In this document: piece after piece, positions 25,730-33,666 of the stretch
How the letters are laid out: every line of letters begins with the position of its first letter
Numbering within the stretch: position 1 is the stretch's first letter
Source of the DNA: Microbacterium schleiferi
GTDB lineage: Bacteria > Actinomycetota > Actinomycetes > Actinomycetales > Microbacteriaceae
Assembly: GCF_020781975.1 (NCBI RefSeq)
Contig: NZ_JAJGNI010000003.1
Coordinates: 248,001 to 312,000 of the forward strand
Reading direction: 5' to 3'
DNA length: 64,000 nt
The notes under the pieces: generated by a model
Seen by the model: the letters and a program-made list of their open reading frames with translations, nothing else
Told to the model about the DNA's origin: nothing
Databases searched by the model: none
Program-made: the position numbers and the translations under genes

Positions 25730-25745
25730 TCGAATATCTGTTCGA
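25730..25745 (+). promoter_or_regulatory. LexA box (SOS box) of recA
   Basis: TCGAATATCTGTTCGA matches the actinobacterial/Bacillus-type consensus CGAAC-N4-GTTCG in nine of ten key bases. A TAGTCT -10 box follows at 25755-25760, so a bound repressor would cover the -35 region. The LexA gene itself is at 37013-37693. Confidence 0.85.
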
Positions 25746-25974
25746 TGACCGCGTAGTCTCCTGCACAAGTGGAGTCGAGAAGGCGTTCCCTCACGACACG
25801 CGGACAGGCCGGCAGCAATGTCGGAACCCCCACGTACCGTGAGCAGCGTCGAACGACACCACACGCCTTGTCGGGCTCATGCTCATTCGAGCAGCGGCGC
25901 GACAGCCTACAGGCGGCCGATTCTCCGGAGCCGGACACACCGACGACGGACCGAGTGCTGAAGGAGCACACGCC

Positions 25975-27024
25975 ATGCCCACACCCGCTGACCGCGAGAA
26001 GGCGCTCGATTCAGCGCTCGCGCAGATCGACCGGCAATTCGGAAAGGGCTCGGTGATGCGACTGGGCAGCGACGAGCGCGCTCCGGTCGAGATCATCCCC
26101 ACGGGCTCCATCGCCCTTGACGTGGCCCTCGGCGTCGGCGGCCTGCCACGCGGCCGCATTATCGAGATCTACGGTCCGGAGTCATCGGGAAAGACGACTC
26201 TCACGCTCCACGCGATTGCGAACGTCCAGAAGGCAGGCGGCATCGCCGCATTCATCGATGCTGAGCACGCGTTGGACCCCGACTACGCCCAGAAGCTCGG
26301 CGTCGACATCGATCAGCTCCTCGTCTCGCAGCCCGACACGGGAGAGCAGGCGCTGGAGATCGCTGACATGCTGATCCGCTCCGGCGCCATCGACCTGGTG
26401 GTCATCGACTCGGTGGCAGCGCTGGTGCCCAAGGCCGAGATCGAGGGCGAGATGGGTGACTCCCACGTCGGCCTGCAGGCTCGCCTGATGTCCCAGGCAC
26501 TTCGCAAGCTCACCGGTGGCCTGAACCAGACCAAGACGACGGCGATTTTCATCAACCAGCTGCGCGAGAAGATCGGTGTGTTCTTCGGATCGCCCGAGAC
26601 CACGGCCGGTGGTAAGGCGTTGAAGTTCTATGCGTCAGTGCGACTGGACATCCGCCGGATCGAGACGCTGAAGGACGGAACGGATGCTGTCGGTAACCGC
26701 ACGCGCGTCAAGGTCGTGAAGAACAAGATGGCGCCGCCGTTCAAGCAGGCCGAGTTCGACATCCTGTACGGCACGGGGATCTCTCGCGAGGGGAGCCTCA
26801 TCGACTTCGGTGTCGAGCACAGCATCGTGAAGAAGTCCGGCGCCTGGTACACCTACGACGGCGAGCAGCTGGGTCAGGGTAAAGAGAACGCTCGCAACTT
26901 CCTCATCAAGAACGAAGACATCGCTGCCGACATCGAGACCAAGATCAAAGAGAAGCTCGGTATCGGCGGGGCCAAGCCCGCGGGTGATGTCGAGGACGAG
27001 CTCGCCAAGCGGCGCCCGGCCTGA
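25975..27024 (+). CDS. recA: Recombinase RecA
   Basis: DNA strand-exchange ATPase and coprotease for LexA self-cleavage. The 349 residues carry Walker [13 protein letters not shown] (67-78), Walker [13 protein letters not shown], the L1/L2 loop region with [20 protein letters not shown], and the C-terminal domain ending in an acidic-basic tail. The ATG at 25975 is preceded by GAAGGAG. The leader from the SOS promoter is about 205 bases. recX follows after two bases, so both are expected on one SOS-induced transcript. No intein is present. Function is certain. Confidence 0.98.
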   Translation: MPTPADREKALDSALAQIDRQFGKGSVMRLGSDERAPVEIIPTGSIALDVALGVGGLPRGRIIEIYGPESSGKTTLTLHAIANVQKAGGIAAFIDAEHALDPDYAQKLGVDIDQLLVSQPDTGEQALEIADMLIRSGAIDLVVIDSVAALVPKAEIEGEMGDSHVGLQARLMSQALRKLTGGLNQTKTTAIFINQLREKIGVFFGSPETTAGGKALKFYASVRLDIRRIETLKDGTDAVGNRTRVKVVKNKMAPPFKQAEFDILYGTGISREGSLIDFGVEHSIVKKSGAWYTYDGEQLGQGKENARNFLIKNEDIAADIETKIKEKLGIGGAKPAGDVEDELAKRRPA

Positions 27025-27026
27025 TC

Positions 27027-27749
27027 ATGACGCGTGAGACCGGGGGCGAGCGGTCGCTCGCCCCCGTCATCCCGCTTTTCGGTGACGGGGCCTTCTCTCG
27101 CGGCTCAGTCTCCCGCGGCTCAGTCTCCCGCGACAACGGCCTCCTCGGCGAAGATCGCGGCGAAGCGTGCGCGGAACTGTCAGCAGGCACATGGCACTCG
27201 ACGTGGGTCGATGACGACGATATCGGTGAAGATGATGACGACCGGTACCTCGACGATCCCTACGGGGAATCGCGCGCGTCGTCGGCTGTCACTCGTGCTG
27301 CGCTCGATCGCCTGATCAAGCGTTTGCGTCGGCGCGGACTGTCGGAGGCTGAGGCCACCGACGAGCTCGTCGCTGATGGCGTTGAGAAGGCTGTCGCAGA
27401 GGTTCTCGTGGCTGACCTCGTGGGTAAGCGATGGCTCGGTGATGCCGACCTCGCAGAGCAACTCGTGCATACCGCCGTCACCAGACGTCGCGAAGGCCGG
27501 CGGGCGATCGCCCAGGTGCTGGCCAAGCGCCGCATTCCCCGTGACGTCGCCGATGCGGCTCTGGCGACGCTGCCTGACGACGACGCCGAGCGGGCTCTCG
27601 AGTTCGCACGCCAGAAGGCTGGCGGCTACCGCGGGGTGGCTGTCGACGTCGCCATCCGGCGCCTCGTGGGTCAGTTGCAGCGACGCGGCTACCCGCCTGG
27701 GGTGGCGATGACGGCGGCGCGGCTTGCGCTGGCTGAGCCGCGCGACTGA
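27027..27749 (+). CDS. recX: Regulatory protein RecX
   Basis: Binds RecA filaments and limits their activity. The RecX core (residues about 85-235) has the expected three-helix repeats: LIKRLRRRGLSEAEATDEL, LADLAEQLVHTAVTRRREGRRAI, and AVDVAIRRLVGQLQRRGYPPGVA. In front lies an unusual 80-residue extension, rich in Ser/Gly then Asp/Glu (WVDDDDIGEDDDDRYLDDPYG), and including a 15-bp tandem duplication (27099-27128) that encodes RGSVS twice. The gene starts two bases after recA. The extension could alternatively be partly untranslated if a start further down were used, but no good ribosome site marks one. Confidence 0.9.
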   Translation: MTRETGGERSLAPVIPLFGDGAFSRGSVSRGSVSRDNGLLGEDRGEACAELSAGTWHSTWVDDDDIGEDDDDRYLDDPYGESRASSAVTRAALDRLIKRLRRRGLSEAEATDELVADGVEKAVAEVLVADLVGKRWLGDADLAEQLVHTAVTRRREGRRAIAQVLAKRRIPRDVADAALATLPDDDAERALEFARQKAGGYRGVAVDVAIRRLVGQLQRRGYPPGVAMTAARLALAEPRD

Positions 27750-27845
27750 GGTCGACCCTCGGATCAACGGCTGCCCGGGCATCGGTGGCTGGTAGCCACT
27801 GGAACCCAGGTAGCCCGCGCTCGGCCGGTACCCGGGAGCGGCTCG

Positions 27846-27851
27846 TAGAAT
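27846..27851 (+). promoter_or_regulatory. -10 box of miaB
   Basis: TAGAAT ends 10 bases before the ATG at 27862, slightly more than the 6-8 usual in this window. An earlier in-frame ATG at 27850 lies inside the box and is unlikely to be the start. A small hairpin (GTGGCT/AGCCAC, 27785-27799) lies between recX and this box. Confidence 0.5.
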
Positions 27852-27861
27852 GGCAGGCACT

Positions 27862-29409
27862 ATGACCATGCCCTCCGCTTCGCCGACGTTCATCGCGCCG
27901 TCCGCCGCAGCCGTGTCATCCACGGGCGCCGCGCGCACGTATGAGGTGCGGACCTTCGGCTGCCAGATGAACGTCCACGACTCCGAACGACTCTCCGGGT
28001 CGCTCGAGAGCGCTGGCTACGTGCGTGCCGCGGCCGGCGACGAAGCCGACATCGTCGTCATCAACACGTGCGCGGTCCGCGACAATGCGGCCGGCAAGCT
28101 CTACGGCACCCTCGGGCACCTCAAGTCCCGCAAAGACAAGCGTGAGGGAATGCAGATCGCCGTCGGCGGATGCCTCGCGCAGATGGACAAGGAGCGCGTC
28201 CTCGAGAAGGCGCCGTGGGTCGACGTCGTCTTCGGCACGCACAACATGGGGTCGTTGCCGACCCTGCTCGAGCGCGCACGGCACAACGAGGAAGCCGAGC
28301 TCGAGATCCTCGAGTCGCTGGAGGTCTTCCCCTCGACTCTTCCCACCAAGCGCGACAGCGCGGCCTCGGGGTGGGTGTCGATCTCGGTCGGCTGCAACAA
28401 CACCTGCACCTTCTGCATCGTTCCGAGCCTTCGCGGCAAAGAGAAAGATCGGCGGCCCGGCGACATCCTGAACGAGATCCGACTGCTCGTCGATGACGGA
28501 GCGATCGAAGTCACGCTTCTTGGGCAGAACGTGAACTCCTACGGTGTCGAGTTCGGCGACCGGCAGGCCTTCGGCAAGTTGCTGCGCGCCGCGGGCGAGA
28601 TCGAGGGCCTCGAACGTATTCGGTTCACCAGCCCTCACCCCGCCGCGTTCACGGATGATGTGATCGATGCGATGGCCGAGACTCCCGCCGTTATGCCGCA
28701 GTTGCACATGCCGCTGCAGTCGGGAAGCGACCGGATCCTGCGGGCCATGCGCCGCTCCTACCGCAGCGACAGGTTCCTCGGCATCCTCGATCGCGTGCGT
28801 GAGCGCATCCCGCACGCCGCGATCTCGACCGACATCATCGTCGGGTTCCCGGGTGAGACCGACGAGGACTTCGAAGACACGATGCGCGTCGTCGAGCGCG
28901 CCAGGTTCGCAAGTGCCTTCACGTTCCAGTACTCGATTCGCGAAGGGACCCCGGCTGCCACCATGGCCGATCAGGTTCCGAAAGCAGTAGTGCAGGAGCG
29001 CTACAACCGCCTCATCGAACTCCAAGAGCGCATCAGCCTCGAAGAGAACCAGGCTCAGGTCGGCCGTGAACTCGAGGTGCTCGTCTCGACCGGCGAGGGC
29101 AAGAAGGATGTCGAGACCCGGCGGTTGACGGGCCGCGCCCAAGACAACCGGCTTGTGCATTTCGAGGTACCCGAAGGGTCGGACGTGCCCAGGCCCGGCG
29201 ATGTCGCGACCGTCGAGGTGACCCACGCTGCACCGTTCCATCTGCTTGCCGATGCGCCCGAGGGTGGGCGTCTTCGGATTCGTCGTACGCGCGCTGGCGA
29301 TGCCTGGGACCGGTCGCTCGCCGAGTCGTGTGCTGTGCCGAGCCCGTCCGCGACCGGTGAGCGCCGTGCGGTCTCGCTGGGCGTGCCCTCGCTCCGTGTG
29401 AGCGCGTGA
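27862..29409 (+). CDS. miaB: tRNA-2-methylthio-N6-dimethylallyladenosine synthase
   Basis: Radical-SAM methylthiotransferase that adds the 2-methylthio group to i6A37 of tRNAs, after MiaA (29539) has added the isopentenyl group. The N-terminal MTTase domain has its three cluster cysteines in [23 protein letters not shown] and [12 protein letters not shown]. The radical-SAM cluster motif is [11 protein letters not shown]. The C-terminal TRAM domain covers about 375-440, followed by a variable 60-residue tail rich in Arg and Ser. It has 515 residues from the ATG at 27862. The miaB-miaA pair is separated by a 129-base gap with a stem-loop. Confidence 0.95.
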   Translation: MTMPSASPTFIAPSAAAVSSTGAARTYEVRTFGCQMNVHDSERLSGSLESAGYVRAAAGDEADIVVINTCAVRDNAAGKLYGTLGHLKSRKDKREGMQIAVGGCLAQMDKERVLEKAPWVDVVFGTHNMGSLPTLLERARHNEEAELEILESLEVFPSTLPTKRDSAASGWVSISVGCNNTCTFCIVPSLRGKEKDRRPGDILNEIRLLVDDGAIEVTLLGQNVNSYGVEFGDRQAFGKLLRAAGEIEGLERIRFTSPHPAAFTDDVIDAMAETPAVMPQLHMPLQSGSDRILRAMRRSYRSDRFLGILDRVRERIPHAAISTDIIVGFPGETDEDFEDTMRVVERARFASAFTFQYSIREGTPAATMADQVPKAVVQERYNRLIELQERISLEENQAQVGRELEVLVSTGEGKKDVETRRLTGRAQDNRLVHFEVPEGSDVPRPGDVATVEVTHAAPFHLLADAPEGGRLRIRRTRAGDAWDRSLAESCAVPSPSATGERRAVSLGVPSLRVSA

Positions 29410-29440
29410 CGCGAGCCCTGCCGGTGGCGCGTCGCAGCGA

Positions 29441-29502
29441 GTGCGGCAGTTCGGTGCAGTTGCTGCGTATTCTTCCGCCGCGGATGCACCGAACAGCAGC
29501 AC
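29441..29502. repeat. Intergenic stem-loop between miaB and miaA
   Basis: Arms GTGCGGCAGTTCGGTGCA (29441-29458) and TGCACCGAACAGCAGCAC (29485-29502) pair at 16 of 18 positions around a 26-base loop. The inner 10 pairs are perfect. It lies 31 bases after the miaB stop; it may be a terminator, an attenuating structure or a dispersed palindrome. Confidence 0.6.
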
Positions 29503-29538
29503 ACGCGGGGTTGGACCTGTGCGGACGGGAGCGTTGAC

Positions 29539-30453
29539 GTGACAACAGAGCCGACGCTGTGGGTCATTGTTGGCGCCACCGGAACCGGCAAGAGCGAAAC
29601 GTCTCTCGCTCTCGCTGAGGAGCTGGGCCGGCGCGGGAGGCATGCAGAGATCATCAACGCTGACGCTATGCAGCTGTACCGCGGAATGGACATCGGAACG
29701 GCCAAGCTGCCGGAGCGCGAACGGCGGGGGATTCCGCACCACTTGCTCGACGTGCTCGCCGTCACCGAAGAGGCCGCCGTCGCGACCTATCAGCCCGCGG
29801 CTCGCGCCGCTATCGCCGAGGCCCAGGCTCGGGGAGCGGAAGCGATCCTCGTCGGGGGATCAGGGCTCTACGTCTCAAGCGTCATTTACGACTTCCAGTT
29901 CCCTCCTCGTGACGCCGGCCGCCGAGCCGCGCTCGAAGCGGAAGCTGCCGAGCAGGGCATCGGCGTCCTCTTCCAGCGCCTTCGCGCCCTCGACCCCGCC
30001 ACCGCCGCGAGAATCGATCCTGCCAACGAGCGGCGGGTGATCCGCGCGCTCGAGGTCGTCGAATCGGGAAGTGCCGGCCACGGCGCTGCGCTGCCGGATC
30101 GGCCGGTGCTGTGGCATCCGCGAACGCGAATCATTGGGCGACGGATGCCCCGAGAGGACCTCGTCGCTCGCCTCGATGCCCGTGTGGAACGGATGTGGGA
30201 AGACGGACTCCTCGGCGAAGTGGAGACACTTCGCGCTGACGGCATCGAGCGTGGCGTTACGGCGCGCCGCGCCATCGGCTACGCCCAGGCGCTGGCGCAG
30301 CTTGCGGGAGAGCTCTCGGAGAACGAGGCTATCGCTCAGACCCAGGCCCTCACGCGCCGATACGCACGTCGTCAGGTGTCGTGGTTCCGGCGGTACGTCG
30401 GCGTCCACTGGCTCGAACCTGACGATGACGCCGCGCGGATGCTGGATCGGTGA
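29539..30453 (+). CDS. miaA: tRNA dimethylallyltransferase
   Basis: Transfers the dimethylallyl group to A37 of tRNAs reading UNN codons, the substrate step for MiaB just upstream. The 304 residues contain the P-loop [18 protein letters not shown] at 11-28, the substrate-recognition [18 protein letters not shown], the catalytic region PHHLLDVL and the tRNA-binding RRAIGYAQ followed by [13 protein letters not shown]. The GTG start at 29539 has GGGAG eight bases upstream. Family length. dapF follows with its own leaderless promoter 39 bases after the stop, so the unit probably ends here or reads through. Confidence 0.94.
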   Translation: MTTEPTLWVIVGATGTGKSETSLALAEELGRRGRHAEIINADAMQLYRGMDIGTAKLPERERRGIPHHLLDVLAVTEEAAVATYQPAARAAIAEAQARGAEAILVGGSGLYVSSVIYDFQFPPRDAGRRAALEAEAAEQGIGVLFQRLRALDPATAARIDPANERRVIRALEVVESGSAGHGAALPDRPVLWHPRTRIIGRRMPREDLVARLDARVERMWEDGLLGEVETLRADGIERGVTARRAIGYAQALAQLAGELSENEAIAQTQALTRRYARRQVSWFRRYVGVHWLEPDDDAARMLDR

Positions 30454-30491
30454 GCGGGTCGCCCCGTCCCGGGAGCCGGGCCGCGCGATCC

Positions 30492-30497
30492 TAGACT
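30492..30497 (+). promoter_or_regulatory. Leaderless -10 box of dapF
   Basis: TAGACT ends 6 bases before the dapF ATG. Confidence 0.6.
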
Positions 30498-30503
30498 GAA
30501 GGC

Positions 30504-31376
30504 ATGTCGACCCCCATCTCGTTCACCAAGGGCCACGGCACCGGCAACGACTTCGTCATCGTGCCCGACGCCGACGGGGAGCTCGACCTCTCCGACGACC
30601 AGGTCGCGGCGCTGTGTGACCGCCGGTTCGGGGTCGGCGCCGACGGACTGCTGCGGGTTGTGCGGGCCGCGGCGATCCCCGAGGGTGCTGCGGCTACAGC
30701 CGCTGGCGTCGAGTGGTTCATGGACTACCGGAACGCCGACGGGTCTGCTGCGGAGATGTGCGGGAACGGCATCCGTGTCTTCGTGCGCTACCTCACGGCG
30801 GTCGGCTGGGCGGATGCCGACGCCGGGCCCGTGCTCGTGGGCACCCGAGCAGGCATCAAGCCCGTGACGGCACACCAGCGCGGCTTCGAAGTGGATCTCG
30901 GTGCCTTCCGGATCGACGAGTCCGAGGTGCTGGTTCGCGCACGCCATCTCGATGTCGCCCGGCCCGGAATCGGGGTGGATGTCGGTAACCCCCACGTCGT
31001 GGTAGCGCTCCCCACGGCCGAAGAACTCGCCGGCATCGATCTTTCCCGCGTCCCGCAGCTGGACCCGGCTCCCGCCGCAGGCGCGAACATCGAGTTCGTC
31101 GTGCCGAACGATCCGCTCGTGCAGGGCGGCACCGGGGGCCTGAGCATGCGGGTTTTCGAACGCGGCGTCGGTGAGACGCTCTCATGCGGCACGGGGGTCG
31201 CTGCGGCTGCGCTTGCGGTCCGCCACTGGGCGGGTGCTGCAGCTCCGGATGCTTGGCAGGTCGGCGTCCCCGGCGGTGAACTCGGGGTTCGCGTGGCGTC
31301 AGTGGACGGCGAGTCGCACGTCTTCCTCGCGGGGCCTGCGACCCTGGTCTTTTCCGGCGAGATGGCCCTGGCCTGA
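30504..31376 (+). CDS. dapF: Diaminopimelate epimerase
   Basis: Interconverts LL- and meso-diaminopimelate, the last step before lysine and the supply of the peptidoglycan cross-linking residue. Both catalytic cysteines are in place: [11 protein letters not shown] near residue 83 and [12 protein letters not shown] near residue 230. The N-terminal [16 protein letters not shown] and the mirror-image second domain ([13 protein letters not shown]) give the two-domain fold. At 290 residues it is of normal length. It is a third scattered dap gene beside dapB (11887) and dapA (17811). It converges on a methyltransferase gene with 15 bases between stops. Confidence 0.96.
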   Translation: MSTPISFTKGHGTGNDFVIVPDADGELDLSDDQVAALCDRRFGVGADGLLRVVRAAAIPEGAAATAAGVEWFMDYRNADGSAAEMCGNGIRVFVRYLTAVGWADADAGPVLVGTRAGIKPVTAHQRGFEVDLGAFRIDESEVLVRARHLDVARPGIGVDVGNPHVVVALPTAEELAGIDLSRVPQLDPAPAAGANIEFVVPNDPLVQGGTGGLSMRVFERGVGETLSCGTGVAAAALAVRHWAGAAAPDAWQVGVPGGELGVRVASVDGESHVFLAGPATLVFSGEMALA

Positions 31377-31389
31377 CCGTGCGGCCAGG
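31367..31389. terminator. Hairpin between dapF and the methyltransferase gene
   Basis: CCTGGCC (31367-31373) and GGCCAGG (31383-31389) pair perfectly around a 9-base loop that holds the dapF stop. The minus-strand gene ends three bases beyond. No T-run; the stem is short. Confidence 0.45.
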
Positions 31390-31391
31390 CG

Positions 31392-32033
31392 TCAGACGAC
31401 GTCGATGGCAGCGGTCGGCGTCGACCCGTGGCGACGCACGCGTAGCACCCGAAAGCCCTTGGCGGTAGCAGAGCGATGCACCGAGTAGCCGCGGTGGAAT
31501 GTCGTGGCCATCCACCGCTGCAGGGAGTCCGAACCGAGGTTGCGCGAGACGACGAGCCACGCATCCGAGCGCTCATCCAGTCGCGGAATCCACTCCTCGA
31601 GTAACCCGTGCAGCTGGTCCTTGCCGACCCGGATCGGGGGGTTGGAGCGGATCGTCCGAAAGACGACATCATCGGGAACATCGCCCGGCAGCACGGCGTT
31701 GACATTGGCAAGGCCGAGTTCGCTCGCGTTGGAGCGCACGAGGTCGAGAGCTCGTTCGTTGACGTCAACGGCCCACACCGTGGCGTGCGGAGCATCCATC
31801 GCGAGGGTCAGCGCTATGGGACCCCACCCGCACCCGAGGTCCAGCAGATGCCCGCCCGCAGGCGGGGGAGGAGTGTTCTCGAGCAAGACGGTGGTGCCGG
31901 TGTCGATGTGATCCGGACTGAACACCCCGCCGGCCGTAGTGACCTCCACCGGATGCCCCGCGATCGAGACACGGATGCGCCGGAGGTTTTCGGGACTGGA
32001 AGGCGACGACGAGAAGTAGTGATCGCTCTCCAT
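31392..32033 (-). CDS. RsmC/RlmG-like rRNA methyltransferase
   Basis: A 213-residue class I SAM-dependent methyltransferase. The SAM-binding motif I is LLDLGCGWGPIALTLA near residue 63. The catalytic N-P-P motif characteristic of N2-guanine methyltransferases is in IRSNPPIRVGK near 128, and the family's HHYFS-like N-terminus appears as MESDHYFSSSP. These fit the RsmC/RlmG group, which methylates guanine N2 in rRNA, but the protein is a single-domain short form and the target base is not certain. ATG 32033 is backed by TACGCT seven bases upstream. It is transcribed back to back with hflX. Confidence 0.87.
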   Translation of the reverse strand: MESDHYFSSSPSSPENLRRIRVSIAGHPVEVTTAGGVFSPDHIDTGTTVLLENTPPPPAGGHLLDLGCGWGPIALTLAMDAPHATVWAVDVNERALDLVRSNASELGLANVNAVLPGDVPDDVVFRTIRSNPPIRVGKDQLHGLLEEWIPRLDERSDAWLVVSRNLGSDSLQRWMATTFHRGYSVHRSATAKGFRVLRVRRHGSTPTAAIDVV

Positions 32034-32040
32034 GGCGACG

Positions 32041-32046
32041 AGCGTA
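32041..32046 (-). promoter_or_regulatory. Leaderless -10 box of the methyltransferase gene
   Basis: TACGCT on the minus strand ends 7 bases before the ATG at 32033. Confidence 0.55.
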
Positions 32047-32073
32047 GCGGAGGACGGGCCGCCTCCGGGAGGC

Positions 32074-32079
32074 TAGAGT
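32074..32079 (+). promoter_or_regulatory. Leaderless -10 box of hflX
   Basis: TAGAGT ends 6 bases before the hflX ATG and is only 27 bases from the divergent box at 32041-32046. Confidence 0.6.
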
Positions 32080-32085
32080 TTACGG

Positions 32086-33666
32086 ATGCCTGATGCCGGG
32101 CATCCCACGGAAATGATGATGGACGAGATCCCAGACACCCAGAACGCCCCAGCGGAGCAGCCTGTCGACCCTGTTGACCGGGTGCTTGAGCGCGCCCGCG
32201 GCCGATCCGACGTGTGGGTGTTCGGGTCGGCTCAGGCTTTGCAGGATGCCGCGACGGCTGGAGGAGCGGACTCCGACGGCGACCAGTGGGATCGCGAAGA
32301 ACGCGCGGCGCTCCGACGCATCCCGGGCCTGTCGACCGAACTCGAAGACGTCACCGAGGTCGAGTACCGCCAGCTTCGGCTCGAGAACGTCGTTCTTGTC
32401 GGCGTCCACCCCCAGGGTGAGCAGGAGAATGCCGAGAACTCCCTTCGGGAGCTCGCCGCGCTCGCCGAGACTGCCGGAGCCGTCGTGCTCGATGGCGTCC
32501 TCCAGCGCCGCCCTCACCCGGATCCCGCCACCTACCTCGGACGAGGCAAGGCCGAGGAGCTCCGCGACATCGTCGCCTCGCTTGGCGCCGACACTGTGAT
32601 CGCCGACACCGAACTCGCGCCGAGCCAGCGGCGCGCACTCGAGGATGTCGTCAAGGTCAAGGTGATCGACCGCACCACGGTCATCCTCGACATCTTCAGC
32701 CAGCACGCGAAGAGCCGCGAGGGCAAGGCGCAGGTCGAACTCGCACAGCTTGAGTACCTCCTGCCGCGCCTTCGCGGCTGGGGTGAGTCGATGAGCCGCC
32801 AGGCCGGTGGCCAGGTCGGTGCAGGCGGCGCCGGTATGGGTTCTCGCGGTCCCGGTGAGACCAAGATCGAACTCGACCGCCGCCGCATCCGTACTCGGAT
32901 GGCGCAGCTGCGGCGGCAGATCCGTGACTTCGCACCGGCGCGGGATGCCAAGCGTGCTGAGCGTCGGCGCAACACGGTGCCGTCGGTTGCGATCGCCGGG
33001 TACACGAACGCCGGCAAGTCGAGCCTTCTCAATCGGCTCACGAACGCCGGAGTACTGGTCGAAAACGCCCTGTTTGCGACGCTGGATGCGACGGTGCGCC
33101 GTACCGAGGCGTCCGATGGTCGGGTCTACACCCTCACCGACACCGTCGGTTTCGTGCGCAATCTGCCGCACCAGCTGGTTGAAGCCTTTCGGTCGACTCT
33201 CGAGGAGGTCGGCCAATCGGACGTGATCGTGCACGTCGTGGATGCTTCACACCCCGACCCCGCGGCGCAGTTGGCTACCGTTCGTGACGTCATCGGCGAT
33301 GTCGGAGCGCGTGACCTGCCGGAGATCGTCGTCTTCAACAAGGCCGACCTCGTCGACGAATCGACGCGCATGGTTCTTCGGGGGCTGGAGCCCGCGGCGC
33401 TGTTTGCCTCTTCCCGCACGGGGGAGGGCATAACCGAGCTTCGGGCTGCCATCGAGCGGGCTCTTCCGCTTCCGGCGGTCGAAGTCCACGCGATCGTTCC
33501 CTATGACCGCGGCGACCTGATCTCCGCCGCACACGAGTCCGGGCACGTCATCGCCATCACCCACGAGGAGTCCGGGACGGCCCTCCACGCATTCGTATCC
33601 GAGAAGCTTGCAGCCGAGCTCGCGCCTTTCAGCTCAGCGTCAGCGGCGCGACGCCTGGGGGAGTGA
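32086..33666 (+). CDS. hflX: GTPase HflX
   Basis: Ribosome-associated GTPase that splits or rescues stalled ribosomes under stress. The 526 residues have the N-terminal HflX domain (DTVIADTELAPSQRRALEDV and VILDIFSQHAKSREGKAQVEL), the linker GGAGMGSRGPGETKIELDRR, and the G domain with G1 GYTNAGKSSLLNRL, G3 DTVGFVRNLP and G4 NKADLV. The first 60 or so residues are a variable, Asp-rich extension. Start fixed at the first ATG by the leaderless box, though an internal ATG cluster 24-33 bases later is possible. Its last 38 bases overlap the 3' end of the convergent peptidase gene. Confidence 0.95.
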   Translation: MPDAGHPTEMMMDEIPDTQNAPAEQPVDPVDRVLERARGRSDVWVFGSAQALQDAATAGGADSDGDQWDREERAALRRIPGLSTELEDVTEVEYRQLRLENVVLVGVHPQGEQENAENSLRELAALAETAGAVVLDGVLQRRPHPDPATYLGRGKAEELRDIVASLGADTVIADTELAPSQRRALEDVVKVKVIDRTTVILDIFSQHAKSREGKAQVELAQLEYLLPRLRGWGESMSRQAGGQVGAGGAGMGSRGPGETKIELDRRRIRTRMAQLRRQIRDFAPARDAKRAERRRNTVPSVAIAGYTNAGKSSLLNRLTNAGVLVENALFATLDATVRRTEASDGRVYTLTDTVGFVRNLPHQLVEAFRSTLEEVGQSDVIVHVVDASHPDPAAQLATVRDVIGDVGARDLPEIVVFNKADLVDESTRMVLRGLEPAALFASSRTGEGITELRAAIERALPLPAVEVHAIVPYDRGDLISAAHESGHVIAITHEESGTALHAFVSEKLAAELAPFSSASAARRLGE

